The notes: a model not told the origin generated them from the letters alone. 64,000 nucleotides of DNA from Pseudodesulfovibrio profundus (GCF_900217235.1 NZ_LT907975.1:2021001-2085000); one strand, 5' to 3'; positions 44,975 to 52,622 are shown, numbered from the stretch's first letter. A program made the numbers and translations.

Positions 44975-45075
44975 TTGGCAATGGACCTACTTTACGGGGA
45001 CTTTACAAGGTGAGCATCGAAGAGCCAATACTGAAGCTGTCTAGCTATCAGAATATTCGATGCGAAGTAGCCCCC

Positions 45076-45484
45076 GCCTATTGGCCCAAGTAACGCTTCA
45101 CACGAGGTTGCAACTGCAATCGTAGGCACTGGAGCATATACAGCGGCTAAAGCTGCTGACTGGGTTGGGCAGAAAACCGACAAAGACTACGGCAAAGACA
45201 AGCCCACGGCCACAGAAGGAGTCCATGACGCCATGGGCAAGGTGATTGGAATCAACTCGGGTATTGTCGGCGCGGCAGGTACAGCCGGTGCGGCTAAGGC
45301 TGCTCCCGGAGCAGTGGCGGGTGCAATGCAGCATCCTGAGAAAATAGCCGTTGGTTCAAGGGTGACAGCTGATTTCGTTACCGGGGCTCTCGATCCTGGG
45401 CCACCGCCTACGTCTTGGGCTGGTGCAGGAGGATATGCTGTTAAGACTGGACTCGATTGGCACAAAGATAGATTTGGGAGATAA
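45076..45484 (+). pseudogene. Displaced Rhs C-terminal tail (Ala/Gly-rich), fragment 1
   Basis: The open frame follows a TAG and has no good start, so it is a tail without its Rhs core. It contains GTGAYTAAKAADWVGQKTDK, then DYGKDKPTATEGVHDAMGKV, a Gly/Ala-rich hydrophobic stretch (GINSGIVGAAGTAGAAKAAP), AGAMQHPEK and a DPGPPP motif. It ends HKDRFGR. The same tail recurs at 48199 and 51400, and in diverged form at 55613. The stop at 45484 is 1 base before the GTG of the small membrane gene that follows. Confidence 0.8.
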
Positions 45485-45669
45485 TGTGAGGATTAAGATC
45501 GGAGAACTATTGGTAAGCCTCCTGTTCATTTTCAATGGGAGTGCGATGATTCTGACAGAATATTACAAGATTAGGGGGCATCCTGTTTATCCATGGGTTC
45601 CATATTTGAGAAGTGGCCTCGGTTCTTCGGACCACTGAGCGACGATTTTAAGGTGGACACGTTTACGAG

Positions 45670-46551
45670 CTACGCCGCTCTTTCGTTCCAGGCCAGAGGG
45701 GGTACCCCCTCTGGCCTGGAACGGTTCTGATATATCTCCATCGGCTTCTTGCCGTCAAAAGCAAAATGCGGACGTCGATTGTTGTAGAAATCGAACCACC
45801 AAGCCAAGGCTTGCCGCAGTTCGCTTCCGGTTCCCATCTCACGCAGGTAAGCACATTCATATTTCAACGAACGCCACAGACGCTCGATCATCACATTATC
45901 CATCCATCGGCCTCGACCGTCCATGGAGATACGAATTCCAGCCTCTCTGAGCGTCCGTGTGAACTCGTAGCTGGTGAACTGTGATCCCTGGTCGGTGTTG
46001 AAGATTTCCGGCACCCCATAACGATTCAGGGCTTCTTCCAAGGCAGACACGCAGAAATCAGCATCCATCGTGTTTGAGAGCCTCCACGACAGGACGGCCC
46101 GACTGTGCCAGTCCATGACCGCCACAAGGTATAAGAAGCCGCGTGTCATGGGGATATACGTGATGTCGGCACACCAAACCTGATTGGGCTTCGTAATCGC
46201 CTTGTGCCGCAGCAAATACGGATACGTCTTATGTTGCGGATGCGGATGGCTTGTCTTTGGCTTTTGGTAAATCGCCATCAGGCCCATTTTACGCATCAGA
46301 CGTCGTACCCGTTCACGACCGACCCTTTGCCCTTCGTCTCGTAGGGTATTACGCATCTGTCTGGAACCGAAAAACGGCAGCTCCATAAACAACTCATCGA
46401 TTCGGCGCATAAGGGCCAGGTTGGCCGGAGATTCGCCGATCGGTTCGTAGTAGTACGTCGATCGGTACAGCTTGAGAATTCGGCATTGCCGCCGGATACT
46501 GAGCTCGGGGTGAGTCTTGTCGACCACCTCTCGCCTTCGCTCACAGCTCAA
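45670..46551 (-). CDS. IS3 transposase OrfB, element C
   Basis: The 293-codon frame has the HTH_21 start CRILKLYRSTYYYEPIGE and the integrase core: WCADITYIPMTRGFLYLVAV (Asp), FNTDQGSQFTSYEF (Asp), NVMIERLWRSLKYECAY (Glu) and a final WWFDFYNNRRPHFAFDGKKP. It overlaps OrfA by 4 bases in the -1 frame. It is distinct from the transposases of elements A/D and B. Confidence 0.92.
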   Translation of the reverse strand: MSCERRREVVDKTHPELSIRRQCRILKLYRSTYYYEPIGESPANLALMRRIDELFMELPFFGSRQMRNTLRDEGQRVGRERVRRLMRKMGLMAIYQKPKTSHPHPQHKTYPYLLRHKAITKPNQVWCADITYIPMTRGFLYLVAVMDWHSRAVLSWRLSNTMDADFCVSALEEALNRYGVPEIFNTDQGSQFTSYEFTRTLREAGIRISMDGRGRWMDNVMIERLWRSLKYECAYLREMGTGSELRQALAWWFDFYNNRRPHFAFDGKKPMEIYQNRSRPEGVPPLAWNERAA

Positions 46552-46832
46552 ATTTTGGCGAAGGCTTGTTGCAAAAAATCCTTCTCCACCGTGAGCTGGC
46601 CAATCTTGGCGTGAAGCTCCTTGATCTGGGCCCCGTTATCCTGACGGCCGACGGCCTTGCCTGAAAAGGACGCCACGATCCCTTCCTTGGCCTGCTTCTT
46701 CCACTGGGAAACCTGATTGGGGTGTACGCCGTACTTGCTGGCGAGTTCCGACAGGGTGTGTTCCCCGGACAGGGCATCCAGGGCGACTCGGGCTTTGAAT
46801 TCCGCGCTGAAACGTTTTCTCGTCTTGGACAT
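46548..46832 (-). CDS. IS3 transposase OrfA, element C
   Basis: The 94 aa HTH_Tnp_1 protein reads MSKTRKRFSAEFKARVALDA, KYGVHPNQVSQWKKQAKEG, then a coiled end (IKELHAKIGQLTVEKDFLQQ). It starts 66 bases inside the right inverted repeat. Confidence 0.92.
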   Translation of the reverse strand: MSKTRKRFSAEFKARVALDALSGEHTLSELASKYGVHPNQVSQWKKQAKEGIVASFSGKAVGRQDNGAQIKELHAKIGQLTVEKDFLQQAFAKI

Positions 46833-46987
46833 GAATTGCCTCCTTCGGGCAGTTTATGTCCACCTTATCGAGTGGTCCAGTTTTCCGAGGCCACTTCTTT
46901 TGATATTGCTTGTGGGAATTGCCATACCTATATTGGCTTGGATTCTCCGCTCTCCCTCTAGAAATAAAAAAAGATGACAATACGAGG

Positions 46988-47022
46988 CAGCCACCTTGTC
47001 AATAAGTCAAGGTGGCTGCTTC
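46988..47022 (+). terminator. Hairpin after the split mini-membrane gene
   Basis: GCAGCCACCTTG and CAAGGTGGCTGC form a perfect 12-bp stem 10 bases after the stop. The T run is weak. Similar hairpins close the other tail/mini-protein modules at 52592, 55370 and 56096. Confidence 0.7.
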
Positions 47023-47046
47023 ATGAGCACCATGTAAGGAAGGGGC

Positions 47047-47574
47047 ATGTTGTGTAGCCATGACCTCGGTTTTGTCCGTTTCGGCTGGCGGGACTACGAC
47101 ACCTTCACCAGCCGCTGGACCGCGCCAGACCCCATGGGCGACGCAGGCGGTGACCCGGACTGGTACGGGTATTGTCTGGATGATCCGGTGAACGGGGTTG
47201 ACCCGTTGGGGTTGTTCCGGTTTGGAAAACGCCCGTTGGATTTCTTGCCTGATAGTTGGCACTGGATAGGTACTGATGGCTCGACTGCCGACAAAGGCAA
47301 TTACGAATTGAAGCATGAACATGGCTTCTACGAAGATGGGAGTGACGATAATGTGGGGCTGTTTAAGGATGGTATTCAACGAGATCAAGATATCTCAAAA
47401 TACAAACTTGACGAAACACACTTTGACGACAAGCGCATGAGACAGGCAGAAAAGAGCCTTGATCCGGGAAAGTATAAATTGATCAAAGGAGGAGGCGAGT
47501 CCAATAATTGTCAAGATTATGCCGATGCTCTGCGTGAACGTTATCGATTTATACGCAATGCGGAAAAACATTAA
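47047..47574 (+). CDS. Rhs core end fused to a C-terminal toxin-like domain with NC motif
   Basis: The 175 aa frame starts abruptly with the Rhs core end (DLGFVRFGWRDYDTFTSRWT to DPVNGVDPLGL, residues 6-56) and then a unique domain of about 115 residues. That domain has PDSWHWIGTDG, a KHEHGFYEDGSDDNVGLFKD block and SNNCQDYADALRERYRFI near the end. A His-containing strand followed later by N-C-Q-D is reminiscent of permuted NlpC/P60 or LRAT-like cysteine hydrolases; this fold call is inference. The core upstream is missing, so it is a displaced tip. A putative immunity gene follows 50 bases later. Confidence 0.75.
   Translation: MLCSHDLGFVRFGWRDYDTFTSRWTAPDPMGDAGGDPDWYGYCLDDPVNGVDPLGLFRFGKRPLDFLPDSWHWIGTDGSTADKGNYELKHEHGFYEDGSDDNVGLFKDGIQRDQDISKYKLDETHFDDKRMRQAEKSLDPGKYKLIKGGGESNNCQDYADALRERYRFIRNAEKH
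47062..47214 (+). repeat. Rhs core-end DNA repeat, copy 2 (153 bp)
   Basis: This block matches 40791-40943 with a few changes. Homology begins sharply at GACCTCGG and stops at the end of DPLGL, exactly the conserved core segment. Confidence 0.9.
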
Positions 47575-47624
47575 CTCTATACACCCAGCCAGGAGAGACC
47601 TTTCCCTGGCTGGAAAAGATATAC

Positions 47625-48161
47625 ATGAAAAATTTCAAAATAATTCTCATTTGTATAGTCCTCGCAGGCGTATATTTTTATAATACCAACTGGTTTCAAT
47701 CCTTTTTTTTATACGAACGTTTTTACGAAAACATAGTTGATGTGCCGTTCGATGTAACTAAGAAAGGAGAGACTCTTTCTATTCCACTCAACCACAAATT
47801 TAGTACTTGCTATGAGCTGAATGTGGCAGTTCCCGAGAAGAACCTTTACCACAATACACCTGTTGGCCCCGGAGCCCTGAAGTATAAATTCATTTCTGAA
47901 GGCCAAGTTCTCGCGGAGGGGCTGACGTTTCCAGCGGAGCGAAAAAACTTCACCCTTTATCGAGGGGTGTCTTTGATAACCATCCTGGTTTTTGATCTCC
48001 CTTTTCCCGGATCTGAAGAAGACTTGTCGCTTGAGTTGACTGTGGACACCCCCATGACCTTTCTCAATGAGTTCCAAGGCAAAATAAGGTGCAGCATTAG
48101 ACCCAACTATAGTGCAGACAGAGGCGGATGCTATGAGGGAAAGATGAGGATTACCCAATAA
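47625..48161 (+). CDS. Putative immunity protein, membrane-anchored beta-rich
   Basis: The 178 aa protein starts with a short basic segment and one hydrophobic helix (IILICIVLAGVYFYNTNWF), probably an uncleaved anchor. A mostly beta domain exposed to the periplasm follows, with VPFDVTKKGETLSIPL, ALKYKFISEGQVLAEGL and SLITILVFDLPFPGSEEDLS. It has no recognised family but is a paralogue of the truncated protein at 43353. It follows the NC-motif toxin-like tip, so it may protect against that toxin. AT-rich composition separates it from the core genes. Confidence 0.65.
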   Translation: MKNFKIILICIVLAGVYFYNTNWFQSFFLYERFYENIVDVPFDVTKKGETLSIPLNHKFSTCYELNVAVPEKNLYHNTPVGPGALKYKFISEGQVLAEGLTFPAERKNFTLYRGVSLITILVFDLPFPGSEEDLSLELTVDTPMTFLNEFQGKIRCSIRPNYSADRGGCYEGKMRITQ

Positions 48162-48558
48162 CATGTGCAGCATAATAGAGCCTGAATAGTATAATAAGCT
48201 GCTGACTGGGTTGGGCAGAAAGCCGATAAAGACTACGGCAAAGACAAGCCCACGGCCACAGAAGGAGTTCATGACGCCATGGGCAAGGTGATTGGAGTCA
48301 ATTCGGGTATTGTCGGCGCGGCAGGTACAGCCGGTGCGGCTAAGGCTGCTCCCGGAGCAGTGGCGGGTGCAATGCAGCATCCTGAAAAGCTTGCGGCAGG
48401 CTCGAAGGCGTTTGCAGACTTTGCCTCAGGCTGGTTTGATCCAGGTCCGCCCTCCAACTCATTCTCAGGATATGCTGGAAGTGGTTTGCGCTTTCCCCCG
48501 AAATTCGGACCACCGGTTAAAGTGGAATCTGCGTCCTTAAACCGATAAGGAAGGACGT

Positions 48559-48837
48559 ATGACAAAGAGCAACAAAAGACGGAAGCATTCGGATAAGTTC
48601 AAGGCCAAGGTCGCGCTGGAAGCTATCCGTGGCGTGAAAACGTTGGCGCAGTTGGCTGCGGAGTACAAAGTGCATCCCAACCAGATATCCACCTGGAAAA
48701 GGCAGCTCCTTGAAAATGCCGAAGGAATCTTTTCCGGTGGCAAGAAAGCCAAGAGCCAGGAGGAGGTCACCGCACCTTTGTTCGAGGAGATCGGTCGGCT
48801 CAAGATGGATATCAAGTGGCTTGAAAAAAAGTTGTAA
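48559..48837 (+). CDS. IS3 transposase OrfA, copy D
   Basis: A 92 aa HTH protein almost identical to copy A OrfA (MTKSNKRRKHSDKFKAKVAL). It ends with the same A7 slippery run before the stop, so it is expected to yield an OrfAB fusion by -1 frameshift. Confidence 0.92.
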   Translation: MTKSNKRRKHSDKFKAKVALEAIRGVKTLAQLAAEYKVHPNQISTWKRQLLENAEGIFSGGKKAKSQEEVTAPLFEEIGRLKMDIKWLEKKL

Positions 48838-48908
48838 GCCTGCCGCTTGAGGTACGCCGCCAGTGGATCAAACCGGATCGGGAGTATTCCATCCGGCGGC
48901 AATGCAAG

Positions 48909-49679
48909 TTGGCAGGCATTTCCCGCTCGGGGTTTTACTACAAACCTGCAGCCGAGTCCGATGAGAACTTGGCCTTGATGCGTCTCATCGACGAGCAGTA
49001 TCTGCGTCAGCCGGATTACGGCTCGCCGCGCATGACGGATTGGCTGAAGACACAAGGCCATCAGATCAACCACAAGCGAGTTGAGCGACTGATGCAGCTG
49101 ATGGGCTTGCAAGCGATTACTCCAGGGCCGCATACGAGTGTCCCCAACCCGGAGCATCCCGTGTTTCCTTATCTGCTGAAAGGAGTTGCCATTGAGCGAA
49201 AGAATCAAGTCTGGAGTGCTGACATCACCTACATCCCCATGCAGCGCGGCTTTCTGTATCTGGTGGCAGTGATTGACTGGTGGAGCCGATTCGTATTGGC
49301 TTGGGAACTGTCAAATTCCATGGACAGTTCGTTTTGCGTGGACGCACTGAGCAAGGCATTGCGCATCTCCACGCCAGAGATGTTCAATACGGACCAGGGA
49401 GCGCAATTCACGAGCCGTGAATTTACCGGCGTTTTGCAGAGCAAGGGCATTGCAATCAGCATGGACGGCAAAGGCCGTGCAATCGACAACGTATTTATCG
49501 AGCGGTTGTGGTGGACGGTGAAATACGAGGATGTTTACCCCAAGGCGTATTCTGATGGAATCGAGCTATACCATGGGCTTACGCGCTATTTTCGGTATTA
49601 CAACGAAGAGCGCGGACATTCGTCGTTGGACAAAAGAACTCCCGCTGCCGTATACAGAGGCAACCTGAATGTTCATTGA
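48909..49679 (+). CDS. IS3 transposase OrfB, copy D
   Basis: The integrase core is complete with WSADITYIPMQRGF, NTDQGAQFTSREF and VFIERLWWTVKYEDVYP. The codon aligned with the copy A GTG start is GTA here, so this copy lacks that independent OrfB start. The frame stays open upstream to the OrfA slip site, and the true product is probably the OrfAB fusion. The given start is the first ATG in frame. Confidence 0.9.
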   Translation: MAGISRSGFYYKPAAESDENLALMRLIDEQYLRQPDYGSPRMTDWLKTQGHQINHKRVERLMQLMGLQAITPGPHTSVPNPEHPVFPYLLKGVAIERKNQVWSADITYIPMQRGFLYLVAVIDWWSRFVLAWELSNSMDSSFCVDALSKALRISTPEMFNTDQGAQFTSREFTGVLQSKGIAISMDGKGRAIDNVFIERLWWTVKYEDVYPKAYSDGIELYHGLTRYFRYYNEERGHSSLDKRTPAAVYRGNLNVH

Positions 49680-49901
49680 CTTGGCTCGCAGCCGTTGCTC
49701 CGCTCCGCCCTCGGCCCTTCGGGCCGCCCCTGCGGGGACGGGCTACGCTCCACAACGGCTGCGGCGAACCGCCTCCACGGAGGCACAAACTCGGACGCAG
49801 GACTCCACCTTAAAATGGCCGATCAGTGGTCCAAAGGATGGGGGGAGGCGCAGTTTTAAATGGATGTATAATAAACAAAAACAACGAAAGTAAGACAATC
49901 A

Positions 49902-50102
49902 ATGAAGATCAAACTGGCAGAAATTGTGATGGGAGTCACTTTTATTGGAATAGGAATAATGGGCATGGAAGAAAAGGAACTATTCCATTATGATGTTCCT
50001 ATTCCATTTCCAGATATTTTCAGTACACTTTGCTTCACTGTTGGAATTATGTGGCTTGTGGGACCCGCCATTATCCGATCAAGAAAACGCAATAAAGATT
50101 GA
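49902..50102 (+). CDS. Mini-membrane protein (putative immunity), intact copy
   Basis: The 66 aa protein has two hydrophobic helices (EIVMGVTFIGIGIMGM and STLCFTVGIMWLVGPAII) and a basic RSRKRNKD tail. The loop between them has HYDVPIPFPDIF, similar to HYDVPIIYP in the copy at 54987. It begins 8 bases after the restored stop of Rhs tail fragment 2. Its present TGA stop is formed by the first bases of the IS5-type element; without it the codon would be TAG, so the protein is unchanged. Confidence 0.75.
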   Translation: MKIKLAEIVMGVTFIGIGIMGMEEKELFHYDVPIPFPDIFSTLCFTVGIMWLVGPAIIRSRKRNKD

Positions 50103-51369
50103 GACCTCTGCGCATCCCCTTTTCGCGTCCGTGCCTTGCGCTCCGCACCCAATTTGATGTTCTGACCGCACCCCAGCTTGGGCTCATTCCCGGCCTTTTC
50201 CTGCCATTTCTGGCCGAAATGCCGGATTTTGGACGCACCTCTCCCTTCAGGCTCGCGCCAGTCGAACAGCTTTTTTCAAATTGAACGCCATGGCGAGGAT
50301 GTGGAACTCTCCCTCCACCTTCTCACGACCCACGTATCGGGACCGAAAGAATGCGTAGCCACGTTTGAGTGTGCCGAAGGCCCGCTCGACTATTTGCCGA
50401 ATGCTGCTGATGTCACGGTTGCGGGTCTTTTCGAAGTCTGTCAGCCTGCCGCCACGAGGCGTCTTGTCCATGGTTCCGTCCTCCAAATCGCGATCAAACA
50501 GAATGTCCCGGTTCTTCCCGCTGCAATAGCCCTTGTCCGCATAAACCCGTGCGCCGGGATCAAGGCCGACGCCATTCACGAGCCGCTCGAATTCGCCCGT
50601 GTCCGAATGGTTCGCGGGAGTGATGTGACCACAGAGCAGAAACCCGTCTCGACTGTCCGTCGCGGCATGGAGCTTGTAGCCGTAATAGGCCCGATTTCTC
50701 TTGCGGAGCCAGGCCGCCTCCTCGTCATCCGAATAGCTGACCCGGCAGTCCACCGGCCCATCCTGTTCTTCGGCGTCCTCGGAACGGTCCTCAGGCATCA
50801 CGTCGATAACCTTGCGCGGCCGCCGCTGCGACTCGACTACCGAGGCGTCCACCACGGCTCCCTCACGGACAAGAAGCCCTTGTCCTTCAAGCTGGCGGTT
50901 AAGCATGTCGAGCAAGGAGTCCAGCACCTTCAGGCGGATCAAACCGTTACGGAAACGGCATATGGTGGTCTCGTCCGGCACGTCGTCCTCGATGGAAAAA
51001 CCGGTAAATCTGACAAAGGAGAGCCGGTCGAGCAGCGCCTGCTCCACGCCCGGATCACTCAGGTTGTACCAACGCTGCAAGAGCAGAATCTTGAACATCG
51101 CCAGAGGCGGATAGGCGGGATTGCCCACGGCGTTGGCCTTGCGCCTGATCTTCTTGCACAGAAAGGCGTTGATGGGCTGCCAGTCGATGAGTTCGTTGAT
51201 CTCATCCAGAAATGTGGTCTTGGTTCTGCGGTGCCCCAGGAAGTAATCACCCAACCGAGGTCCTTTCTGCCGAATAGCCATGCCTTCCTCCTTTGGATGG
51301 AGAAATAATAGCATAATAAATCAAATAGTTAAAGAGTAAAAGTGTGGGATTTGCCGTGCAGAGGTCTCA
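50100..51369 (-). mobile_element. IS5-family element E (about 1270 bp)
   Basis: Inverted repeats TGAGACCTCTGC at both ends match the IS5-group GAGACCT consensus, flanked by GAT on both sides (50097-50099, 51370-51372). One transposase gene is read leftward. Confidence 0.85.
50247..51281 (-). CDS. IS5-family transposase, element E
   Basis: The start at 51281 (MAIRQKGPRLGDYFLGHRRT) follows a GGAGG site; the protein is 344 aa. The DUF772 N-terminal domain (YPPLAMFKILLLQRWYNLSD) is followed by the DDE domain with VREGAVVDASVVESQRR (Asp), VYADKGYCSGKNRDILF (Asp) and RQIVERAFGTLKRGYAF (Glu). It appears intact and of standard IS5-group length. Confidence 0.93.
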   Translation of the reverse strand: MAIRQKGPRLGDYFLGHRRTKTTFLDEINELIDWQPINAFLCKKIRRKANAVGNPAYPPLAMFKILLLQRWYNLSDPGVEQALLDRLSFVRFTGFSIEDDVPDETTICRFRNGLIRLKVLDSLLDMLNRQLEGQGLLVREGAVVDASVVESQRRPRKVIDVMPEDRSEDAEEQDGPVDCRVSYSDDEEAAWLRKRNRAYYGYKLHAATDSRDGFLLCGHITPANHSDTGEFERLVNGVGLDPGARVYADKGYCSGKNRDILFDRDLEDGTMDKTPRGGRLTDFEKTRNRDISSIRQIVERAFGTLKRGYAFFRSRYVGREKVEGEFHILAMAFNLKKAVRLARA

Positions 51370-51399
51370 GATTAGATAGAAATCAGAGAAACGAAGCTT

Positions 51400-51916
51400 T
51401 TGCCTTTTCGCTATTCCCCATCCTTATCAAAGAGATTCTTAAGGACGCTTTCTAAGAACCCTTTTTTGCAGCCGGTGAATGCCAATGTTCCCAACGGTCT
51501 GTTTGCTTTTCTTCTCCCCTCTGCTGCAGGCATGGCAGGAGCAACTGCAATCGGCGGCACTGGAGCATATACAGCGGCTAAAGCTGCTGACTGGGTTGGG
51601 CAGAAAACCGACAAAGACTACGGCAAAGACAAGCCCACGGCCACAGAAGGAGTTCATGACGCCATGGGCAAGGTGATTGGAATCAACTCGGGTATTGTCG
51701 GCGCGGCAGGTACAGCCGGTGCAGTTAAGGCTGCTCCCGGAGCAGTGGCGGGTGCAATGCAGCATCCTGAGAAAATAGCCGTTGGTTCAAGGGTGACAGC
51801 TGATTTTGTTACCGGGGGCTCTCGATCCTGGGCCACCGCCTACGTCTTGGGCTGGTGTAGGAGGATATGCTGTTAAGACTGGACTCGATCGGCATAAAGA
51901 TAGATTTGGGAGATAA
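51400..51916 (+). pseudogene. Displaced Rhs C-terminal tail, fragment 3, frameshifted
   Basis: The frame contains SAAGMAGATAIGGTGAYTAA, then AADWVGQKTDKDYGKDKPTA and the Gly/Ala-rich stretch, and extends further upstream than fragments 1 and 2. One extra G in a run of five G near 51814 (fragment 1 has four) shifts the frame, so the protein ends early at 51876 with SRSWATAYVLGW. Correcting it restores DPGPPPTSWAG and the HKDRFGR end at 51914-51916. A single-base phase-like change or a decay mutation are both possible. The GTG of the next mini-membrane gene follows 1 base later. Confidence 0.8.
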
Positions 51917-51917
51917 T

Positions 51918-52121
51918 GTGAGGATTAAGATCGGAGAACTATTGGTAAGCCTCCTGTTCATTTTCAATGGGAGTGCGATGATTCTGACAGAATATTACAA
52001 AATTAAGGGGCATCCTGTTTATCCATGGGTTCCATATATGATATTGCTTGTGGGAATTGGAATTCCTGTTCTGGCCTGGTTTCTCCGTTCACCCAAACGC
52101 AATCAAGAAGATAAACAATAA
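51918..52121 (+). CDS. Mini-membrane protein (putative immunity), intact copy
   Basis: A GTG start with GGGAG 6-8 bases upstream gives 67 aa: RIKIGELLVSLLFIFNGSAM, a polar loop with YYKIKGHPVYPWVP, the second helix MILLVGIGIPVLAWFL and RSPKRNQEDKQ. It is almost identical to the split gene at 45486. It follows the tail fragment by one base, so translation is probably coupled. Confidence 0.78.
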   Translation: MRIKIGELLVSLLFIFNGSAMILTEYYKIKGHPVYPWVPYMILLVGIGIPVLAWFLRSPKRNQEDKQ

Positions 52122-52204
52122 ACATCTGCCCAAGAGATGGTGCAGGTGCAGTGCCGCGTCTAAACTATCGTGTCGGGCTATGCGAAGCGCTAATGAGGAA
52201 TAAT

Positions 52205-52474
52205 ATGGTCTGTGATAAATGTAGCAGTAAGGTGCGTAAGCACGATAAAAGAATCGCCGGATGGTTATGCATCATCATTGGAGTGTTCTCAGGCCTGCAG
52301 TTAAGCCCGACGCTGTCCTTCAAATTTGCCGGATCTCTGTATCTCTGGTTTATTTTGTTCATCGTGCCAGGCGTGCTGCTCGTAATATCGAAACCTCGGT
52401 ACAATTATTGGTGTTCAAGGTGTAAAAGGATGGTTTCGGTTAAAGAAAGCCAGGAGCAGGCAGGTAAAGGGTAG
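52205..52474 (+). CDS. Small membrane protein flanked by two CxxC knuckles
   Basis: The start at 52205 has GAGG 6-7 bases upstream (52193 is the alternative). The 89 aa protein begins with MVCDKCSSKVRKHDKRI, has two hydrophobic helices (WLCIIIGVFSGLQ and LWFILFIVPGVLLVI) and ends with NYWCSRCKRMVSV. The two CxxC pairs at opposite ends could join into one zinc site on the cytoplasmic face. No family is known to me. It lies among the mini-membrane proteins of the Rhs locus. Confidence 0.6.
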   Translation: MVCDKCSSKVRKHDKRIAGWLCIIIGVFSGLQLSPTLSFKFAGSLYLWFILFIVPGVLLVISKPRYNYWCSRCKRMVSVKESQEQAGKG

Positions 52475-52513
52475 CTGTGTAAATTACTGTAATACCTAAC
52501 TTAGTACATGCGC

Positions 52514-52588
52514 TGGGGTGGGCATATCCATAATTCCCCTGGCTTGGTTTCTCCGTTCACCCAAACGCAATCAAGAAAAGGAAAAATA
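52514..52588 (+). pseudogene. 3' remnant of a mini-membrane protein
   Basis: The frame reads GVGISIIPLAWFLRSPKRNQEKEK and a stop. It matches the second helix and tail of the copy at 51918. The first half is missing, which marks an older deleted copy. A terminator follows directly. Confidence 0.75.
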
Positions 52589-52591
52589 AAG

Positions 52592-52622
52592 AACCGCCTT
52601 ACCGGATTGGCAAGGCGGTTTA
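52592..52622 (+). terminator. Terminator after the mini-protein remnant
   Basis: AACCGCCTT and AAGGCGGTT with further ACC/GGC pairing, then TTATTG. Confidence 0.75.

Larger units (their letters stand above)
45609..46898 (-). mobile_element. IS3-family element C (1290 bp)
   Basis: Inverted repeats begin AGAAGTGGCCTCGG and are flanked by a 4-bp TTTG duplication (45605-45608 and 46899-46902), as in IS407-like elements. OrfA and OrfB read leftward. It interrupts a mini-membrane protein gene. Confidence 0.92.
45486..46977 (+). pseudogene. Mini-membrane protein (putative immunity), split by IS3 element C
   Basis: A GTG start at 45486 opens RIKIGELLVSLLFIFNG. The frame is cut after codon TTG (45606-45608) by the IS. 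Joining to ATA at 46903 restores 65 residues ending LAWILRSPSRNKKR, stop 46975-46977. The restored protein matches the intact copy at 51918-52121 over its whole length. Two hydrophobic helices and a basic RSPxRN tail are the family pattern. Confidence 0.85.
48487..49852 (+). mobile_element. IS3-family element, copy D (1366 bp), same element as copy A
   Basis: TGCGC...GCGCA ends, a 3-bp GTT duplication (48484-48486 and 49853-49855) and the same 1366-bp length and gene order as copy A, in the opposite orientation. The pair could recombine and invert the 41-50 kb segment. Confidence 0.92.
48199..49893 (+). pseudogene. Displaced Rhs C-terminal tail, fragment 2, split by IS3 element D
   Basis: The homology to the tails at 45076 and 51400 starts at AADWVGQKADKDYGKDKPTA. 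The fragment runs through the Gly/Ala-rich stretch and DPGPPSNSFSGYAGSG to the IS at 48487. Joining the T at 48486 to 49856 keeps the frame and gives FKWMYNKQKQRK and a stop at 49891-49893. The end differs from fragments 1 and 3. A mini-membrane gene starts 8 bases later. Confidence 0.82.

Noticed and set aside
44992..45334. Minus-strand frames over the Rhs tail fragments (also near 48269 and 51439)
   Set aside because: The same shadows appear at every tail copy because the tail itself is repeated; they lack ribosome sites and known features.
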